NCBI GenBank assembly: GCA_030685065.1
Contig: JAUXQH010000170.1
Location: forward strand, 1-64,000
Direction: 5' to 3'
Source: Pseudomonadota bacterium
GTDB taxonomy: Bacteria; Myxococcota_A; UBA796; SXON01
Length of the DNA stretch: 64,000 bases
Of the stretch, positions 41,201 through 52,940 are shown one piece after another. The position numbers and the translations under genes were made by a program. Below the pieces are notes generated by a model. That model was not told where the DNA came from and searched no databases. It saw only the letters and a list, made by a program, of their open reading frames with translations. Position 1 is the first letter of the stretch. Every line of letters starts with the position of its first letter.

Positions 41201-44191
41201 ATGCGTGCCTCGCCCCGACAATTCGCGTCTCTCCTCGCTCTCCTCTCCGCCTGCGCGCCCTCGGGCACGGGCGGGGTCACGCTGTACGTCCAGCCCGCCG
41301 AGGACGGCGAGTGGGATGACGAGCGCCTGGCCGTCACGCTCTCTCCCTTCACGACGATCCAGGCCGCCATCGACGCCGCGTCGAGCGGGGACACCGTGGC
41401 CGTTCCGAGCGGCACCTACACCGAAGATCTGACGCTTCGCTCGGGTGTGTCCGTGCAGGGCGCGGGCCAGGGGCAGACCTGGGTCGTCGGCAGCGCCACC
41501 CAGACCAGCGGCTCGGTGACGATCTCCCGCTTGTCGATGATCGATCCCGACTACGTCGCGACCGGCACGCGCTACCTGAACTACGGCGTGCACGCCACCG
41601 GCGGGTCGATCACCCTCGAGGACGTGGGCCTCCACTACTTCCTCCACGGCCTCCGCGTGGAGAGCGGCGCCAACGCCGTGGTCAGCGACAGCCTCCTGTC
41701 CTACAACTGGTACGGCGCCGTGGCCAGCGGCGCGAACGCCTTCACGGTGTTCAACAGCCTGATCGGCTCGAACTCCGCGGGCGGCCTCGCCGTGAGCGGC
41801 ACGTCGAGCACGAACATCATCTACAACACGTTGGTCGGCAACGCCTTCGCGGGCACCGCCACCTACCTCGTCGGCGCGATCTCCCTCTCCGGGACCACCG
41901 ACAGCTCCGTGCATACGGTCGCGAACAACATCGTGACCTCCAACTACTACGGGCTCGACTGTCACGGCTGCGAGGCGGCGTGGGGCGGCAACCTCGTGTG
42001 GGGAAACACGACCAACTACATCAACGACGCCTCGACGGCGCCGAATGACGTCAATGCGGACCCCGGCTTCCGCAACGCCGGCGAGGGCGACTACGGCCTG
42101 TCCGCCATGTCCGTGTGCATCGACGCCGCGTGGGGCAGCCACGGCGTCTCGAACGACGCGGACGGCGAGGTCCGTCCCCAGGGCGCCGGGTACGACATCG
42201 GGATGGACGAGTACGCCAACTCCGCGTATTCGCTCCTGATCACCGAGGTCGTGGCGAACGCCCGCACCGAGTCCACCGGCGAGTTCGTCGAGATCTACAA
42301 CGCAGGTGGCAGCACGGTCGACCTCGCGGGCTTCCGCCTCACGGACGGGGACGAGGTCGACACCCTCCAGGCCTTCGGCACGTCGGGCACCACCCTCGCG
42401 CCCGGCGCCTACGCCGTCGTGGTCGATCCCGAGTACGTCAGCGGCTACACGATTGCCTCCGGTGTCACGCTCCTCACCACGGGGGACACCGAGGTCGGCA
42501 ACGGCCTCACCACGTCCGACCGTGTCACCCTCTACGAGTCCGATGGGAGCACGGTCGCCGCGGCCTTCTCCTCCCCGCGTGACCCGGGCGACGGCATCTC
42601 GATGGAGCAATACGACCTCACGGTCGGGGACACCGCCGGCAACTGGCGCGCGAGCCAATGCTCCTCGGGGTCGAGCCCCGGCGCGCAGCACTGCTTCCCC
42701 GAGACCGGTGACCCCGCCGATCTGGTCCTCACCGAGATCCTCGCCAACGCCACGGACGAGTCGACCGGCGAGTACGTCGAGATCTACAACACCGGCACCC
42801 AGGAGATCGACGCCGCGGGCCTGGTTCTGCGCGACGCCACGTCGAGCGACACCCTCCAGGGCTTCGGCGGCGGCTCGACGCTGATCGGCCCCGGCAAGCA
42901 CGCCCTCATCGTGGACTCGGCGTACACGTACAACTACTGGCTCCCGACGGACGTGGTGCTCCTGACCACGGATGACGCGACGCTCGGCAATGGCCTCTCC
43001 ACGTCGGACACCGTCACGCTGCTCGACGCCGATGGCACCACGGTCATCGACACCTTCTCGTCCCCGTCGGACCCGGGTGACGGCCACAGCATCGAGAAGA
43101 TCGACTACGCGGCCGGGGACATCGCGACCAACTGGTCGTCCGCCACCTCCTCGTGCGTGCGCGGCGCTTCCCCCGGGCGTCTGAACGGCGCGACCGGCGG
43201 CGAGTGCGCCGTCCTGCTCATCAACGAGGTCATGTCCAACCCCCTCGACGAGGACACCGGCGAGTTCATCGAGATCTACAACGCGGGCTCCGACAGCGTG
43301 GACCTCGCCGGGCTCGTCTTCACGGACGGCGCCCAGGACGACGTGATCGCGGCCTTCGGCGGCGGCTCGACCCTCCTCGCTCCGGGCGGCTGGGCCCTCG
43401 TCGTCGACGCCGAGTACGCCGGCGAGTACACCCTCGCCGCGAGCGTCGTGCTCGTGACCACGATGGACACCACGCTCGGGAACGGGCTCGCCGTCGGCGA
43501 CGAGATCGAGCTGTACGAGGCCGATGGCTTCCATGTCATCGACGCCTACGTGTGGCCGACCAACCCCGGCAATGGCGTCTCGGTCGAGCGCGTGTCCACC
43601 TACGGCACCCTCGACTCCGCGGCCAACTGGATCGGGTCCACGTGCGCGTCCGGCTCGTCCCCCGGCGCGAGCAACTGCGTGTCCTCGGGCGGCTCCTCCG
43701 CGACCGAGAGCAGCTACGACCTCGTCATCAGCGAGGTGATGTCCAACCCGCTCGACGAGAGCACCGGCGAGTTCGTGGAGATCTACAACGCCGGCTCGAC
43801 CGACGTGGATCTGTTGTACATGGTCATCTGGGATGGCGACGCGGTCGACACCATCTTCGGCTACGGCGACATCTACAACACCGTCCTCGGCCCCGGCGAG
43901 TACGCCGTGATCCTCGATTCGAACTACGCCGGTGAGTACTCCATCCCCGGCGACGCCCTGGTGCTGACGGCGGACGACAGCACGATCGGCTCCGGCCTCT
44001 CCACCGACGATTCGTTCTACCTGTACGAGTCCGGCGGCACCGCGCTGATCGACGGCTACTCCTTCCCCACCAACCCGGGGAACGGCACCAGCGTCCAGAA
44101 GGTCGATCTCGCGGGCGGCGACACGTCGTCCAACTGGTCCGCCTCCACCTGCTCTTCCGGGTCCAGCCCCGGCTCCGCCACCTGCCTGTGA
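41201..44191 (+). CDS. Lipoprotein with beta-helix and four lamin-tail domains
   Basis: 996 residues. Signal peptide with lipobox LLSAC (Cys18). Residues about 30-340 are a right-handed parallel beta-helix (pectate-lyase-like repeats: TTIQAAIDAASSGDTVAVPS then many N/G-rich turns). Four lamin-tail-type domains follow (about 342-500, 506-664, 669-826, 839-995), each opening with a (I/L)TEV-N...STGEFVEIYNAG signature and sharing SSGSSPG ends. The repeats are alike enough to indicate tandem duplication. Lamin-tail domains in bacteria are extracellular binding modules. The last codons overlap the possible GTG of the next gene. Confidence 0.85.
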   Translation: MRASPRQFASLLALLSACAPSGTGGVTLYVQPAEDGEWDDERLAVTLSPFTTIQAAIDAASSGDTVAVPSGTYTEDLTLRSGVSVQGAGQGQTWVVGSATQTSGSVTISRLSMIDPDYVATGTRYLNYGVHATGGSITLEDVGLHYFLHGLRVESGANAVVSDSLLSYNWYGAVASGANAFTVFNSLIGSNSAGGLAVSGTSSTNIIYNTLVGNAFAGTATYLVGAISLSGTTDSSVHTVANNIVTSNYYGLDCHGCEAAWGGNLVWGNTTNYINDASTAPNDVNADPGFRNAGEGDYGLSAMSVCIDAAWGSHGVSNDADGEVRPQGAGYDIGMDEYANSAYSLLITEVVANARTESTGEFVEIYNAGGSTVDLAGFRLTDGDEVDTLQAFGTSGTTLAPGAYAVVVDPEYVSGYTIASGVTLLTTGDTEVGNGLTTSDRVTLYESDGSTVAAAFSSPRDPGDGISMEQYDLTVGDTAGNWRASQCSSGSSPGAQHCFPETGDPADLVLTEILANATDESTGEYVEIYNTGTQEIDAAGLVLRDATSSDTLQGFGGGSTLIGPGKHALIVDSAYTYNYWLPTDVVLLTTDDATLGNGLSTSDTVTLLDADGTTVIDTFSSPSDPGDGHSIEKIDYAAGDIATNWSSATSSCVRGASPGRLNGATGGECAVLLINEVMSNPLDEDTGEFIEIYNAGSDSVDLAGLVFTDGAQDDVIAAFGGGSTLLAPGGWALVVDAEYAGEYTLAASVVLVTTMDTTLGNGLAVGDEIELYEADGFHVIDAYVWPTNPGNGVSVERVSTYGTLDSAANWIGSTCASGSSPGASNCVSSGGSSATESSYDLVISEVMSNPLDESTGEFVEIYNAGSTDVDLLYMVIWDGDAVDTIFGYGDIYNTVLGPGEYAVILDSNYAGEYSIPGDALVLTADDSTIGSGLSTDDSFYLYESGGTALIDGYSFPTNPGNGTSVQKVDLAGGDTSSNWSASTCSSGSSPGSATCL

Positions 44192-44202
44192 GGAACTCGA
44201 CC

Positions 44203-45252
44203 ATGCGCCTGCTCCCTCTGTTCTTCCTGCTCGCGTGCGCGGGTGACAAGCCCAACGACACCGCCGATACCGACGGTGACGCCGATACCGATACGGACAC
44301 CGACACCGACACCGATACGGACTCCGATACGGATACCGATACGGATACCGATACGGATACCGACACGGATACCGACACGGACACCGATACGGACACCGAT
44401 ACGGACACCGACGTGGCCGTCATCACCAGCGTCCTCTTCGAGGTGTCCTCCAGCGCCATCACGACGCGGGAGACCGCGGTGTTCACCGCCACCGCGGAGT
44501 GGGACGACGGTTCACGCACGGACGTCACGTCCGCCACCACGTGGTCCTCCGGGGACGACGCGGTCCTGAAGTTCTACGCGCCGGGCGTGGGCCAACCGCT
44601 CTCCGGGGGCACCGCGAGGGTGTCCGGGAGCCACGACGGCCGGTCGACCGAGATCGACGTGACGGTAACCGTGGTGGCGGCCGCCGCCGGAGATCTCGTG
44701 TTCAACGAGGTCCTCGCGGACGGCCTCGTCGAGGGTGACCCCAACGCCGACGGCACGTCCGACTCCGTCGAGGACGAGTTCGTGGAGGTCGCCAACATCG
44801 CGGACGCCACGGTCGACCTCTCGGGCGTCACGATCCTCGACGAGAGCTTCCCGTTCCTTGCGCGCCACACCTTCGCGGAGGGGACCCTCCTCCGCGCCGG
44901 CGAGGCGATCGTCGTGTTCGGCGGCGGGGACGTGAGCGCGCTCTCGGCCTCCAACGTGACCTTCGTGGTCGCGGAGAACGCGGATCCGGGCCTCCAGTAC
45001 GGCCTCTCGCTCCTCGACGGCGGCGAGTCGGTGCAGCTCGTGGCGGCGGACGCCTCCACGATCGCGACGTTCACCTACGGCGACAGCGCCACCCCCGCGA
45101 TCACGGACGCGTCCTACGTGCTCGATCCGGACGTGTGGGGCACCACGTGGACCCACCACTACTACGTCAGCGGCAGCGCGGGCTGGTACAGCCCGGGCAC
45201 CCTGGTCGACGGCACGAGCTTCGTCGGGCCCGACGCGCGGTACGCGCCCTGA
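44203..45252 (+). CDS. Lipoprotein with long Asp-Thr linker, Ig-like and lamin-tail domains
   Basis: 349 residues from ATG 44203, which has GAGGA 9 bases upstream and gives a clean lipoprotein signal (MRLLPLFFLLAC, Cys12); a GTG at 44188 overlapping the previous stop is possible. An unusually long (Asp-Thr)n linker (about 22-68) is followed by an Ig-like (BIG2-type) domain (about 70-155) and a lamin-tail-type domain (about 160-345: DLVFNEVLADGLVEGD, DEFVEVANIADATVDLSGV). It is probably co-transcribed with the four-repeat lipoprotein and exposed on the cell surface. Confidence 0.82.
   Translation: MRLLPLFFLLACAGDKPNDTADTDGDADTDTDTDTDTDTDSDTDTDTDTDTDTDTDTDTDTDTDTDTDTDVAVITSVLFEVSSSAITTRETAVFTATAEWDDGSRTDVTSATTWSSGDDAVLKFYAPGVGQPLSGGTARVSGSHDGRSTEIDVTVTVVAAAAGDLVFNEVLADGLVEGDPNADGTSDSVEDEFVEVANIADATVDLSGVTILDESFPFLARHTFAEGTLLRAGEAIVVFGGGDVSALSASNVTFVVAENADPGLQYGLSLLDGGESVQLVAADASTIATFTYGDSATPAITDASYVLDPDVWGTTWTHHYYVSGSAGWYSPGTLVDGTSFVGPDARYAP
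44264..44412 (+). repeat. Long 6-bp tandem repeat coding for Asp-Thr linker
   Basis: About 24 copies of GAYACS (GATACC, GATACG, GACACC, GACACG). The copy order is mixed, which points to an older array than the 18-bp repeat in the TerD gene. Changes in copy number keep the reading frame. Confidence 0.85.
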
Positions 45253-45498
45253 TTGTGGCCGCGGGCTCGTCGGAAGGCGAGCTTGCGGCTGTGGTCCAAG
45301 GCCATTGCAGGGGGCCCGGCGGCAAGCGCGGCCTGACCGGTAGCCCCCGGGTGCCGGTCCGGTTCCCTGGTGGCCGGCGGTGTCGCGGTCACGCCGTCTC
45401 CGGCGGGGCGACGGTGGCGAGGCCGAGGCTCGAGAGCCCGGGGCCGGTGCGCTATGAGGGGCGCTACTTGGCCGCGCACCACAACCGGGGGATCGAGG
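45253..45498. other. Intergenic stretch, nothing recognised
   Basis: 246 GC-rich bases. In-frame sequence leading into the next gene is Arg/Gly-rich and looks non-coding. No hairpin with a T-run and no clear promoter were found. Confidence 0.4.
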
Positions 45499-46788
45499 AT
45501 GAACCCAGCGTCGAGATCCATGCCGGACGCTGCTGCAATGCGCATGCGGTCCAATCTACCTCGAGGCCCAGCTTGCCCAGGGCTGCGCCCAGGCCCTGTC
45601 GGCCAGTCCAGCCCGCTCCTTCCTATCCCCGCGGTCGCCGCCGCCCTATCGGTGGTCTTTGCGCTGGGCACCGCCTGCGCCCCCGCGCCCCGCCGCCCGC
45701 GATCCTCAGCCCCGGCGGCCGACGCCCTGGCTTGCACGGGCTTCGACTTCGCCCCCGCGGACGGCGTTGCGCGCTGCTCCGCATCCCCGGTGGTGGACGG
45801 CGTCGCGGTGGAGAAGGCTTGGACCCGCGGCGCGGTGGAGCACACGTTGCTGCTCGAGGACGCCGGCACCTGGCGGCGCTGGCCGCTCGGGCGCAAGAGC
45901 TGCGGCGGCGAGGTGCCAGCGGGGTGCAGCCACGACGAGATGTTCAGGCGCACCCTCGACATCGCCCGGGAGGGGGACCGAGTCGCCCTGCACGCGAAGG
46001 GGGTCTACGAGGTGGACCCCAACGCCACCTACGCCAACACCGTCGCCTGGTCCGTGATCCTCGTGGACGGGGCGGCTCCGTACGCCTGGTCCGTCCACCC
46101 CGAGCCCGCAAGCGCCGAAGCCCTGTTGGGAACCATGCCCCGGAGCCTCGCCGAGGCCTACGCGGCGACCCTCACGCGCGGCACCCCCGTGGAGCACGCC
46201 ACCGCAGCCTATGACGCCGGCGTGCCGGGCCCCCGGGAGGTGCTGACGCCGCTGCTCGTCCCGCCCGCGACCTGCGACGAGGGTTCCAGGGTCCCGCCCC
46301 TCGGCGACTACCTGGAGAACCGCCTCGACGATCCCTGGACCCTGGACGTCCTCGGTGCCTCGCACGCGCCGTGCCTCCAACAGCCCGATGGGACCGACAC
46401 TCTGCGCCTGCCCGCAGCATGCCGGGAAGCCCTGGCCGCCTGCGGCCTGGAGGTCGAAGCGGAGATCCCCATCTCCGTGTGGGAGGGCAACCGGCAGTCG
46501 CCCGCCATGCTCGTCCCTTCGGCGGAGCCTGCCCCCTACCTGGCGCCGGACTTCCGCCTCTCGTCCCCGATCTGGGTTGCCGGACCGATCTTCGCCGCCA
46601 CCCGGGAAACCATCACGATGATCCACAGCCGCACCGGGGTGGTGTGGTTGGGTCCCGAAGAGGTGCACGTCCACCAGATTCGGGCCCCGGTGAGCGTCGC
46701 CCCCGCCTCGCCTGCGGGCTCGACCTGGCGGTACCCGTCCGGGACGCGTTGGTGCTTCATTGCGCCGGACGTTTGCCCCCAGCCCTAG
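45499..46788 (+). CDS. Hypothetical lipoprotein
   Basis: About 429 residues; start uncertain (ATG 45499, with ATG 45523 or 45541 as alternatives that sit closer to the signal peptide). A hydrophobic stretch IPAVAAALSVVFALGTAC gives a lipobox, with the Cys about 60 residues in; a shorter start would make this more typical. The mature part has about 10 Cys residues, suggesting disulfides, and no family I recognise. Neighbours are other surface lipoproteins. Confidence 0.6.
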   Translation: MNPASRSMPDAAAMRMRSNLPRGPACPGLRPGPVGQSSPLLPIPAVAAALSVVFALGTACAPAPRRPRSSAPAADALACTGFDFAPADGVARCSASPVVDGVAVEKAWTRGAVEHTLLLEDAGTWRRWPLGRKSCGGEVPAGCSHDEMFRRTLDIAREGDRVALHAKGVYEVDPNATYANTVAWSVILVDGAAPYAWSVHPEPASAEALLGTMPRSLAEAYAATLTRGTPVEHATAAYDAGVPGPREVLTPLLVPPATCDEGSRVPPLGDYLENRLDDPWTLDVLGASHAPCLQQPDGTDTLRLPAACREALAACGLEVEAEIPISVWEGNRQSPAMLVPSAEPAPYLAPDFRLSSPIWVAGPIFAATRETITMIHSRTGVVWLGPEEVHVHQIRAPVSVAPASPAGSTWRYPSGTRWCFIAPDVCPQP

Positions 46789-47036
46789 TCGGCGTCCGAT
46801 GCCAGTTGCGTCCGCGGGCTTGCGGTGCCCGAGCCTCGGAGACGACCACCGGCTCGGTCCAGAGGCGCGGGTCCGCAGCCTTCCACCAAAGGAATACGTG
46901 GCTGTCGAGCGGGAGCCTCATTCGGGGCTGTCGCCGCCGAGCATGAGCGTAGCGATCGTGGCGTCGGCGTCGTCGAAGTCCGGCGCGACCCAGACCCGGC
47001 CCTCCCATCCACCTGGCTGACGCGCGGGCGGACGGT
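46789..47036. other. Intergenic region between convergent genes, nothing recognised
   Basis: 248 bases between the plus-strand lipoprotein and a minus-strand gene. Short open frames exist on both strands but none has a ribosome site or recognisable product. Confidence 0.35.
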
Positions 47037-47789
47037 TCAGTCCATGAACCCGTGGGTCACCACGCCGGTGACCCGGCTCGGGCGGTCGGCGAGGCTGTCG
47101 CCGTTACGGAGGGCAACCACCGCGTAGGAGGCGAGCCGACCGTCGCTCCAGGCGGCACATACGGCCCAGGTGTCCGCGCTGTCGGCGCCGGCGCTGCTGC
47201 CGATGGGCTGGAGATGCACGCCGTAGACGAAGGGCAACGCACCCGCACCCCCGCCCTCGTCGGAGACGCGCAGGCCGGTGGCCAGACCCGACGCGATGTC
47301 CCGCGGTGACTTGATGGCGTGGGGTCCACCGACGAGCTCATCGTTCGGGAGGTCCCCGACGAGGTCGTCCTGGGGCGCTTCGTCCACCACCCCGCAGGCC
47401 ATGCCGGTGTCCAGGCCCGGGACGAGATCGAAGCCCGCGCCGCCGGCGCTCGCCCGCACCGCGTCGAGGATCTCGGTGCCGAGTCCGGACACGTCGCTGA
47501 AGCCGAGGTCCTGCCCGCCGAGGACGACCAGCCCGCCGCCGGACAGGCCGGCGGGCAGCGCGATCGTCGCGTCGCCCGGGGTGCAGCCGGCGACCTTGCC
47601 GCAGGAGAGCGGACCGGCGCCAGCGATGATCGCGACGCCGTCCCCGGCGTCGAAGACGATGGAACGGGCGGGGGAGTCGGCGGTCTCGGAGGAGCCAAGA
47701 GACAGCGCACCGCTGCTGTCGACGGACCAGAGGCGGAGGCCGCCGGTGGCGGAGAAGGCGAGGAGAACGGCTGCGAGCGATCCGGCCAC
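47037..47789 (-). CDS. Hypothetical secreted protein
   Basis: 250 residues from a GTG at 47789 with GGAGG 5 bases upstream. The N-terminus SLAAVLLAFSATGGL is hydrophobic and may be a signal or anchor. The rest is Gly/Ala/Asp-rich with four Cys. Composition resembles a real protein rather than a shadow frame, but no family is recognised. Confidence 0.55.
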   Translation of the reverse strand: MAGSLAAVLLAFSATGGLRLWSVDSSGALSLGSSETADSPARSIVFDAGDGVAIIAGAGPLSCGKVAGCTPGDATIALPAGLSGGGLVVLGGQDLGFSDVSGLGTEILDAVRASAGGAGFDLVPGLDTGMACGVVDEAPQDDLVGDLPNDELVGGPHAIKSPRDIASGLATGLRVSDEGGGAGALPFVYGVHLQPIGSSAGADSADTWAVCAAWSDGRLASYAVVALRNGDSLADRPSRVTGVVTHGFMD

Positions 47790-47903
47790 GAGGCCTCCAG
47801 GGTATGGGGGCCGTGCTCTAACTCTGAATGTCGGACCGGGCCCCGGTCAGCCAGCGAAAAGCCTGCTCCGCCCGCTTGTTCCCCCGCCCCTCCGCGCGCG
47901 CCC

Positions 47904-48620
47904 TCACCCCCCCAAGAACGTCCGAATCAGCCCGGCAACCACCGCCGGCCGGCTGTAGTGCACCGCGTGCGCCGCGTCCGCGACGAGCGCGAACTGGCCG
48001 CGGGGGAGCAGCCGCGCGAGGTGGGTGGCCCAGGGCACCGTCACGATGCGATCCCGGCCGCCCTCGATCACGAGCACCGGGACCCGGATCTTGGGGAGGC
48101 GCAGCGCGATGTCGTCCGCGAGCGCATGGCGGCTGGTCGCGATGAAGCGTCGCAAGCCGAACCGCAGGTAGTCGACGAGCAGGATGGGGAGGAGCGACAG
48201 GGGCTCGCGTATGGACGCGCGGAGCACCGAGCGCCAGAAGTGGTCGCGCGTCGCCGGATCGAGGGTCGGCGCGATGAGGACCAGCGGCGCGGTTCGCTCG
48301 GGGTCGCGCTCCGCCAGCGCCGCGATCACCTGGCAGCCCAGCGAGTTGGCGACCAGGGTGACGTTCGCCGGAGGGATCCCGAGCACGTCGAGGAAGGCGG
48401 CGAGCGCGTCGGCCAGGCCCGGCACGTCGAGCGCAAGCTTTGGGCCGGGGCTGTGTCCGTACCCCGGGAGATCGGGCGCCACGCAGCGGAAGCTGCCCGC
48501 CAGCTCCTGCATCAGGGGGACGAAGTAGCGGCTCGAGACACCGATCCCGTGCACGAAGACGAGCACGGGGCCGACGCCCACCTCTCGGAAGTAAAGCGGC
48601 GGCCGGTCGCTGGGAGGCAT
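47904..48620 (-). CDS. Alpha/beta-hydrolase fold enzyme
   Basis: 238 residues from ATG 48620; an in-frame GTG at 48653 would add 11 residues. Fold landmarks: VLVFVHGIGVSSRYF (oxyanion region), DLPGYGHSPGP, nucleophile elbow ANSLGCQ (Ser in N-S-L-G), acid in VIEGGRDRIV and terminal His in AAHAVHYSRP. A complete Ser-Asp-His triad suggests an active esterase or related hydrolase; the substrate cannot be told. It lies 38 bases downstream of the glycogen phosphorylase gene on the same strand. Confidence 0.85.
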   Translation of the reverse strand: MPPSDRPPLYFREVGVGPVLVFVHGIGVSSRYFVPLMQELAGSFRCVAPDLPGYGHSPGPKLALDVPGLADALAAFLDVLGIPPANVTLVANSLGCQVIAALAERDPERTAPLVLIAPTLDPATRDHFWRSVLRASIREPLSLLPILLVDYLRFGLRRFIATSRHALADDIALRLPKIRVPVLVIEGGRDRIVTVPWATHLARLLPRGQFALVADAAHAVHYSRPAVVAGLIRTFLGG

Positions 48621-48658
48621 GGGCAGCGCGCGCAGGCGGGGGGCCACGGCCACCGGGA

Positions 48659-51163
<2,505 letters not shown>

Positions 51164-51175
51164 GGGACTCACGGG

Positions 51176-51328
51176 TCAGCGGGACAGGTGGCCCGTGAAG
51201 AACATGATGAGGATGATGATGAGGATGATCGCGGCCGGCGACCAGCCGGCGGCCCCGAAGCGGGAGTGGCCCCAGCCGCCGCCACCGAGGGCGACGATGA
51301 GGAGGACGACGAGGAGGATGGTTAGCAT
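51176..51328 (-). CDS. DUF3309-like 50-residue membrane peptide
   Basis: A 50-residue reading frame with GGAG 6 bases before ATG 51328: MLTILLVVLLIVALGG, then a central GHSRFGAAGWSP, then AAIILIIILIMFFTG. The two hydrophobic halves around a W/H/S/R-G centre match the small DUF3309 family, often linked with stress in proteobacteria. Function unknown. It lies directly upstream of glgP with about 4-13 bases between, probably co-transcribed. Confidence 0.8.
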   Translation of the reverse strand: MLTILLVVLLIVALGGGGWGHSRFGAAGWSPAAIILIIILIMFFTGHLSR

Positions 51329-51466
51329 GACTTCTCCAGTTGGTTGCCATTCCTAATTCGTGGCCCGCGCGCAATGACCGGGAACCCTGCAAGGAAGCGC
51401 CGCCCAATGTTGGTGGACCCCCAGCCCTGTGTAGAACGATCGCGCCGGGTCACCGGATGTCCGAGC

Positions 51467-52501
51467 CTACGGATTTTCGACCGCCACCGCGTCCTCGAGC
51501 TGGTCCGCGTCCGGGAGGAAGGTGGTCATGTCCCCCGTCTCCGTGATCTTCACGAACCCGGCGGCGATCTGGGCGTTGATCGCGTCGATCGCCAGTCGGA
51601 GCGGATCGGTGGGGTCCAGGTCCACCAGCTTGATCGCCGTGTCCCGGATGGTGAGCTTTCCCTGGACCACCGTGCCGCCCGTGTACGACAGGAAGTTGGT
51701 GAGGCTCCCCTCGGTGTCGGCGGCGGACTTCGCGGTCGGCGAGGTGGGGGTCTCCGGCGAGGTCGTGCCAACGTCCCCCAGGCGCAGCACCAGCCCGTCC
51801 GCCTCGACGCTCACGCCGGTCACCTTGGCCTCCACCTTCGGCGCCGGCATGTTGACCAGCGGGTCGACGTGGACCACGTTCCCCTCGATGGTGACGCCGC
51901 GCTCGTTCGTCACGTCGATGAGATCCTCGAGCTTCAGATCGAGCGCCGCGAGGATCCCCTTCGTCTGCACGCCGAGCGCCTTGAGCTCCACAACGCGGAT
52001 GGTCATGCGCCCCTTCGCATCGACGCTCGCCGCCCCCTTGAGCACGAACGGCACCGGCTTCTTGCCCGAGACGACGAGCAGCCCCCCCTCGGTCGAGAAT
52101 TCCGCGGACGCGAGCGGGGTCTTCTTGCCGGAGGTGGCGTGCTCCGCCGACATCATCGTGTTCAGCGTGTGCACGTCGACCGCCACTTCGGCGCGGTCGA
52201 CCACGATGCGGTACGCGCCCGGATCGTCGATCGTGGGCGGCTGGCCCTTCACCACGCTCTCGACCGTACCCTCCAGGTAGCGGACGCGCAGGATGCCGTC
52301 GGGCAGGACGAGCTCCACGTCCCGCATCGCGATCCGGGTCGGGACGGCGTCCGCGCCAGGGCCCGCCGAGGCCCCCGAGCAGTCGCATTCCGGGGCGTTC
52401 GCCGTGGGCGCGGGCTCCGGCGCGTTCTCTGGCCCCGCCCCTCCGGACGGTGCACATGCGGCGAGCAACCCGATCAGCAATCCCGCGCGCCAGACGTGCA
52501 T
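51467..52501 (-). CDS. Hypothetical lipoprotein with repeated beta-strand domain
   Basis: 344 residues. Signal peptide with lipobox LLAAC (Cys16). After a Pro/Ala-rich linker come two similar stretches (ELVLPDGILRVRYLEG...VDRAEVAVDVHTLN and LVLRLGDV...KLTIRDTAIKLVDL), which read as an elongated beta-fold like AsmA or lipid-binding barrel segments. No definite family. A 439-base gap separates it from the divergent alginate-lyase gene. Confidence 0.7.
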   Translation of the reverse strand: MHVWRAGLLIGLLAACAPSGGAGPENAPEPAPTANAPECDCSGASAGPGADAVPTRIAMRDVELVLPDGILRVRYLEGTVESVVKGQPPTIDDPGAYRIVVDRAEVAVDVHTLNTMMSAEHATSGKKTPLASAEFSTEGGLLVVSGKKPVPFVLKGAASVDAKGRMTIRVVELKALGVQTKGILAALDLKLEDLIDVTNERGVTIEGNVVHVDPLVNMPAPKVEAKVTGVSVEADGLVLRLGDVGTTSPETPTSPTAKSAADTEGSLTNFLSYTGGTVVQGKLTIRDTAIKLVDLDPTDPLRLAIDAINAQIAAGFVKITETGDMTTFLPDADQLEDAVAVENP

Positions 52502-52940
52502 TCAGCCTCCGAAGCTCCTCTGTAGCGAGGGGACGTGCCGCAGGCCGGCGCGGGGACATTCGCGTAGCGAGGAGGGACACGGAAGGAAGGCCGCGCGACA
52601 TTCGCTGACGCCGGTGGATGAGCGGCGACGAGGGGTGTGGGGCAGTCCCGGCCGCCGGCACCGCCGCACAATCGTTTGTTCGGCGTGCGTATAGGCGTAG
52701 CGACGTACGGTAGCTCTACAAGCTCGACCACGGCTTCATTGGCGATGTCACGAAAGCATGAGTATCAGCTCGTGCCTCGGCCGCCGACGACGAATTCATT
52801 CTTGGCGACGCCGCGACATCGGCGAGGTTGAACCTGAACCGCGCCGGAGGGGCGGCCCGCGCGGTCGGGGTTTTGTTTCACCTCGCGCTTGATCCGACTG
52901 GGCCCCAGGCATAACGTGGCTGAAACCCGAGGGATTGAAC
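52502..52940. other. Divergent intergenic region before the alginate genes
   Basis: 439 bases without a recognisable gene. Short GCGACATTCGC/GGACATTCGCGTAGCGAGG-type repeats occur between 52515 and 52610 (TAGCGAGG twice). The section 52680-52800 is markedly AT-richer and may hold the promoter of the PL7 lyase gene. No tRNA or riboswitch seen. Confidence 0.4.

Noticed and set aside
46757..47020. Small open frames on both strands
   Set aside because: No ribosome site, no family match, Arg/Pro-rich composition.
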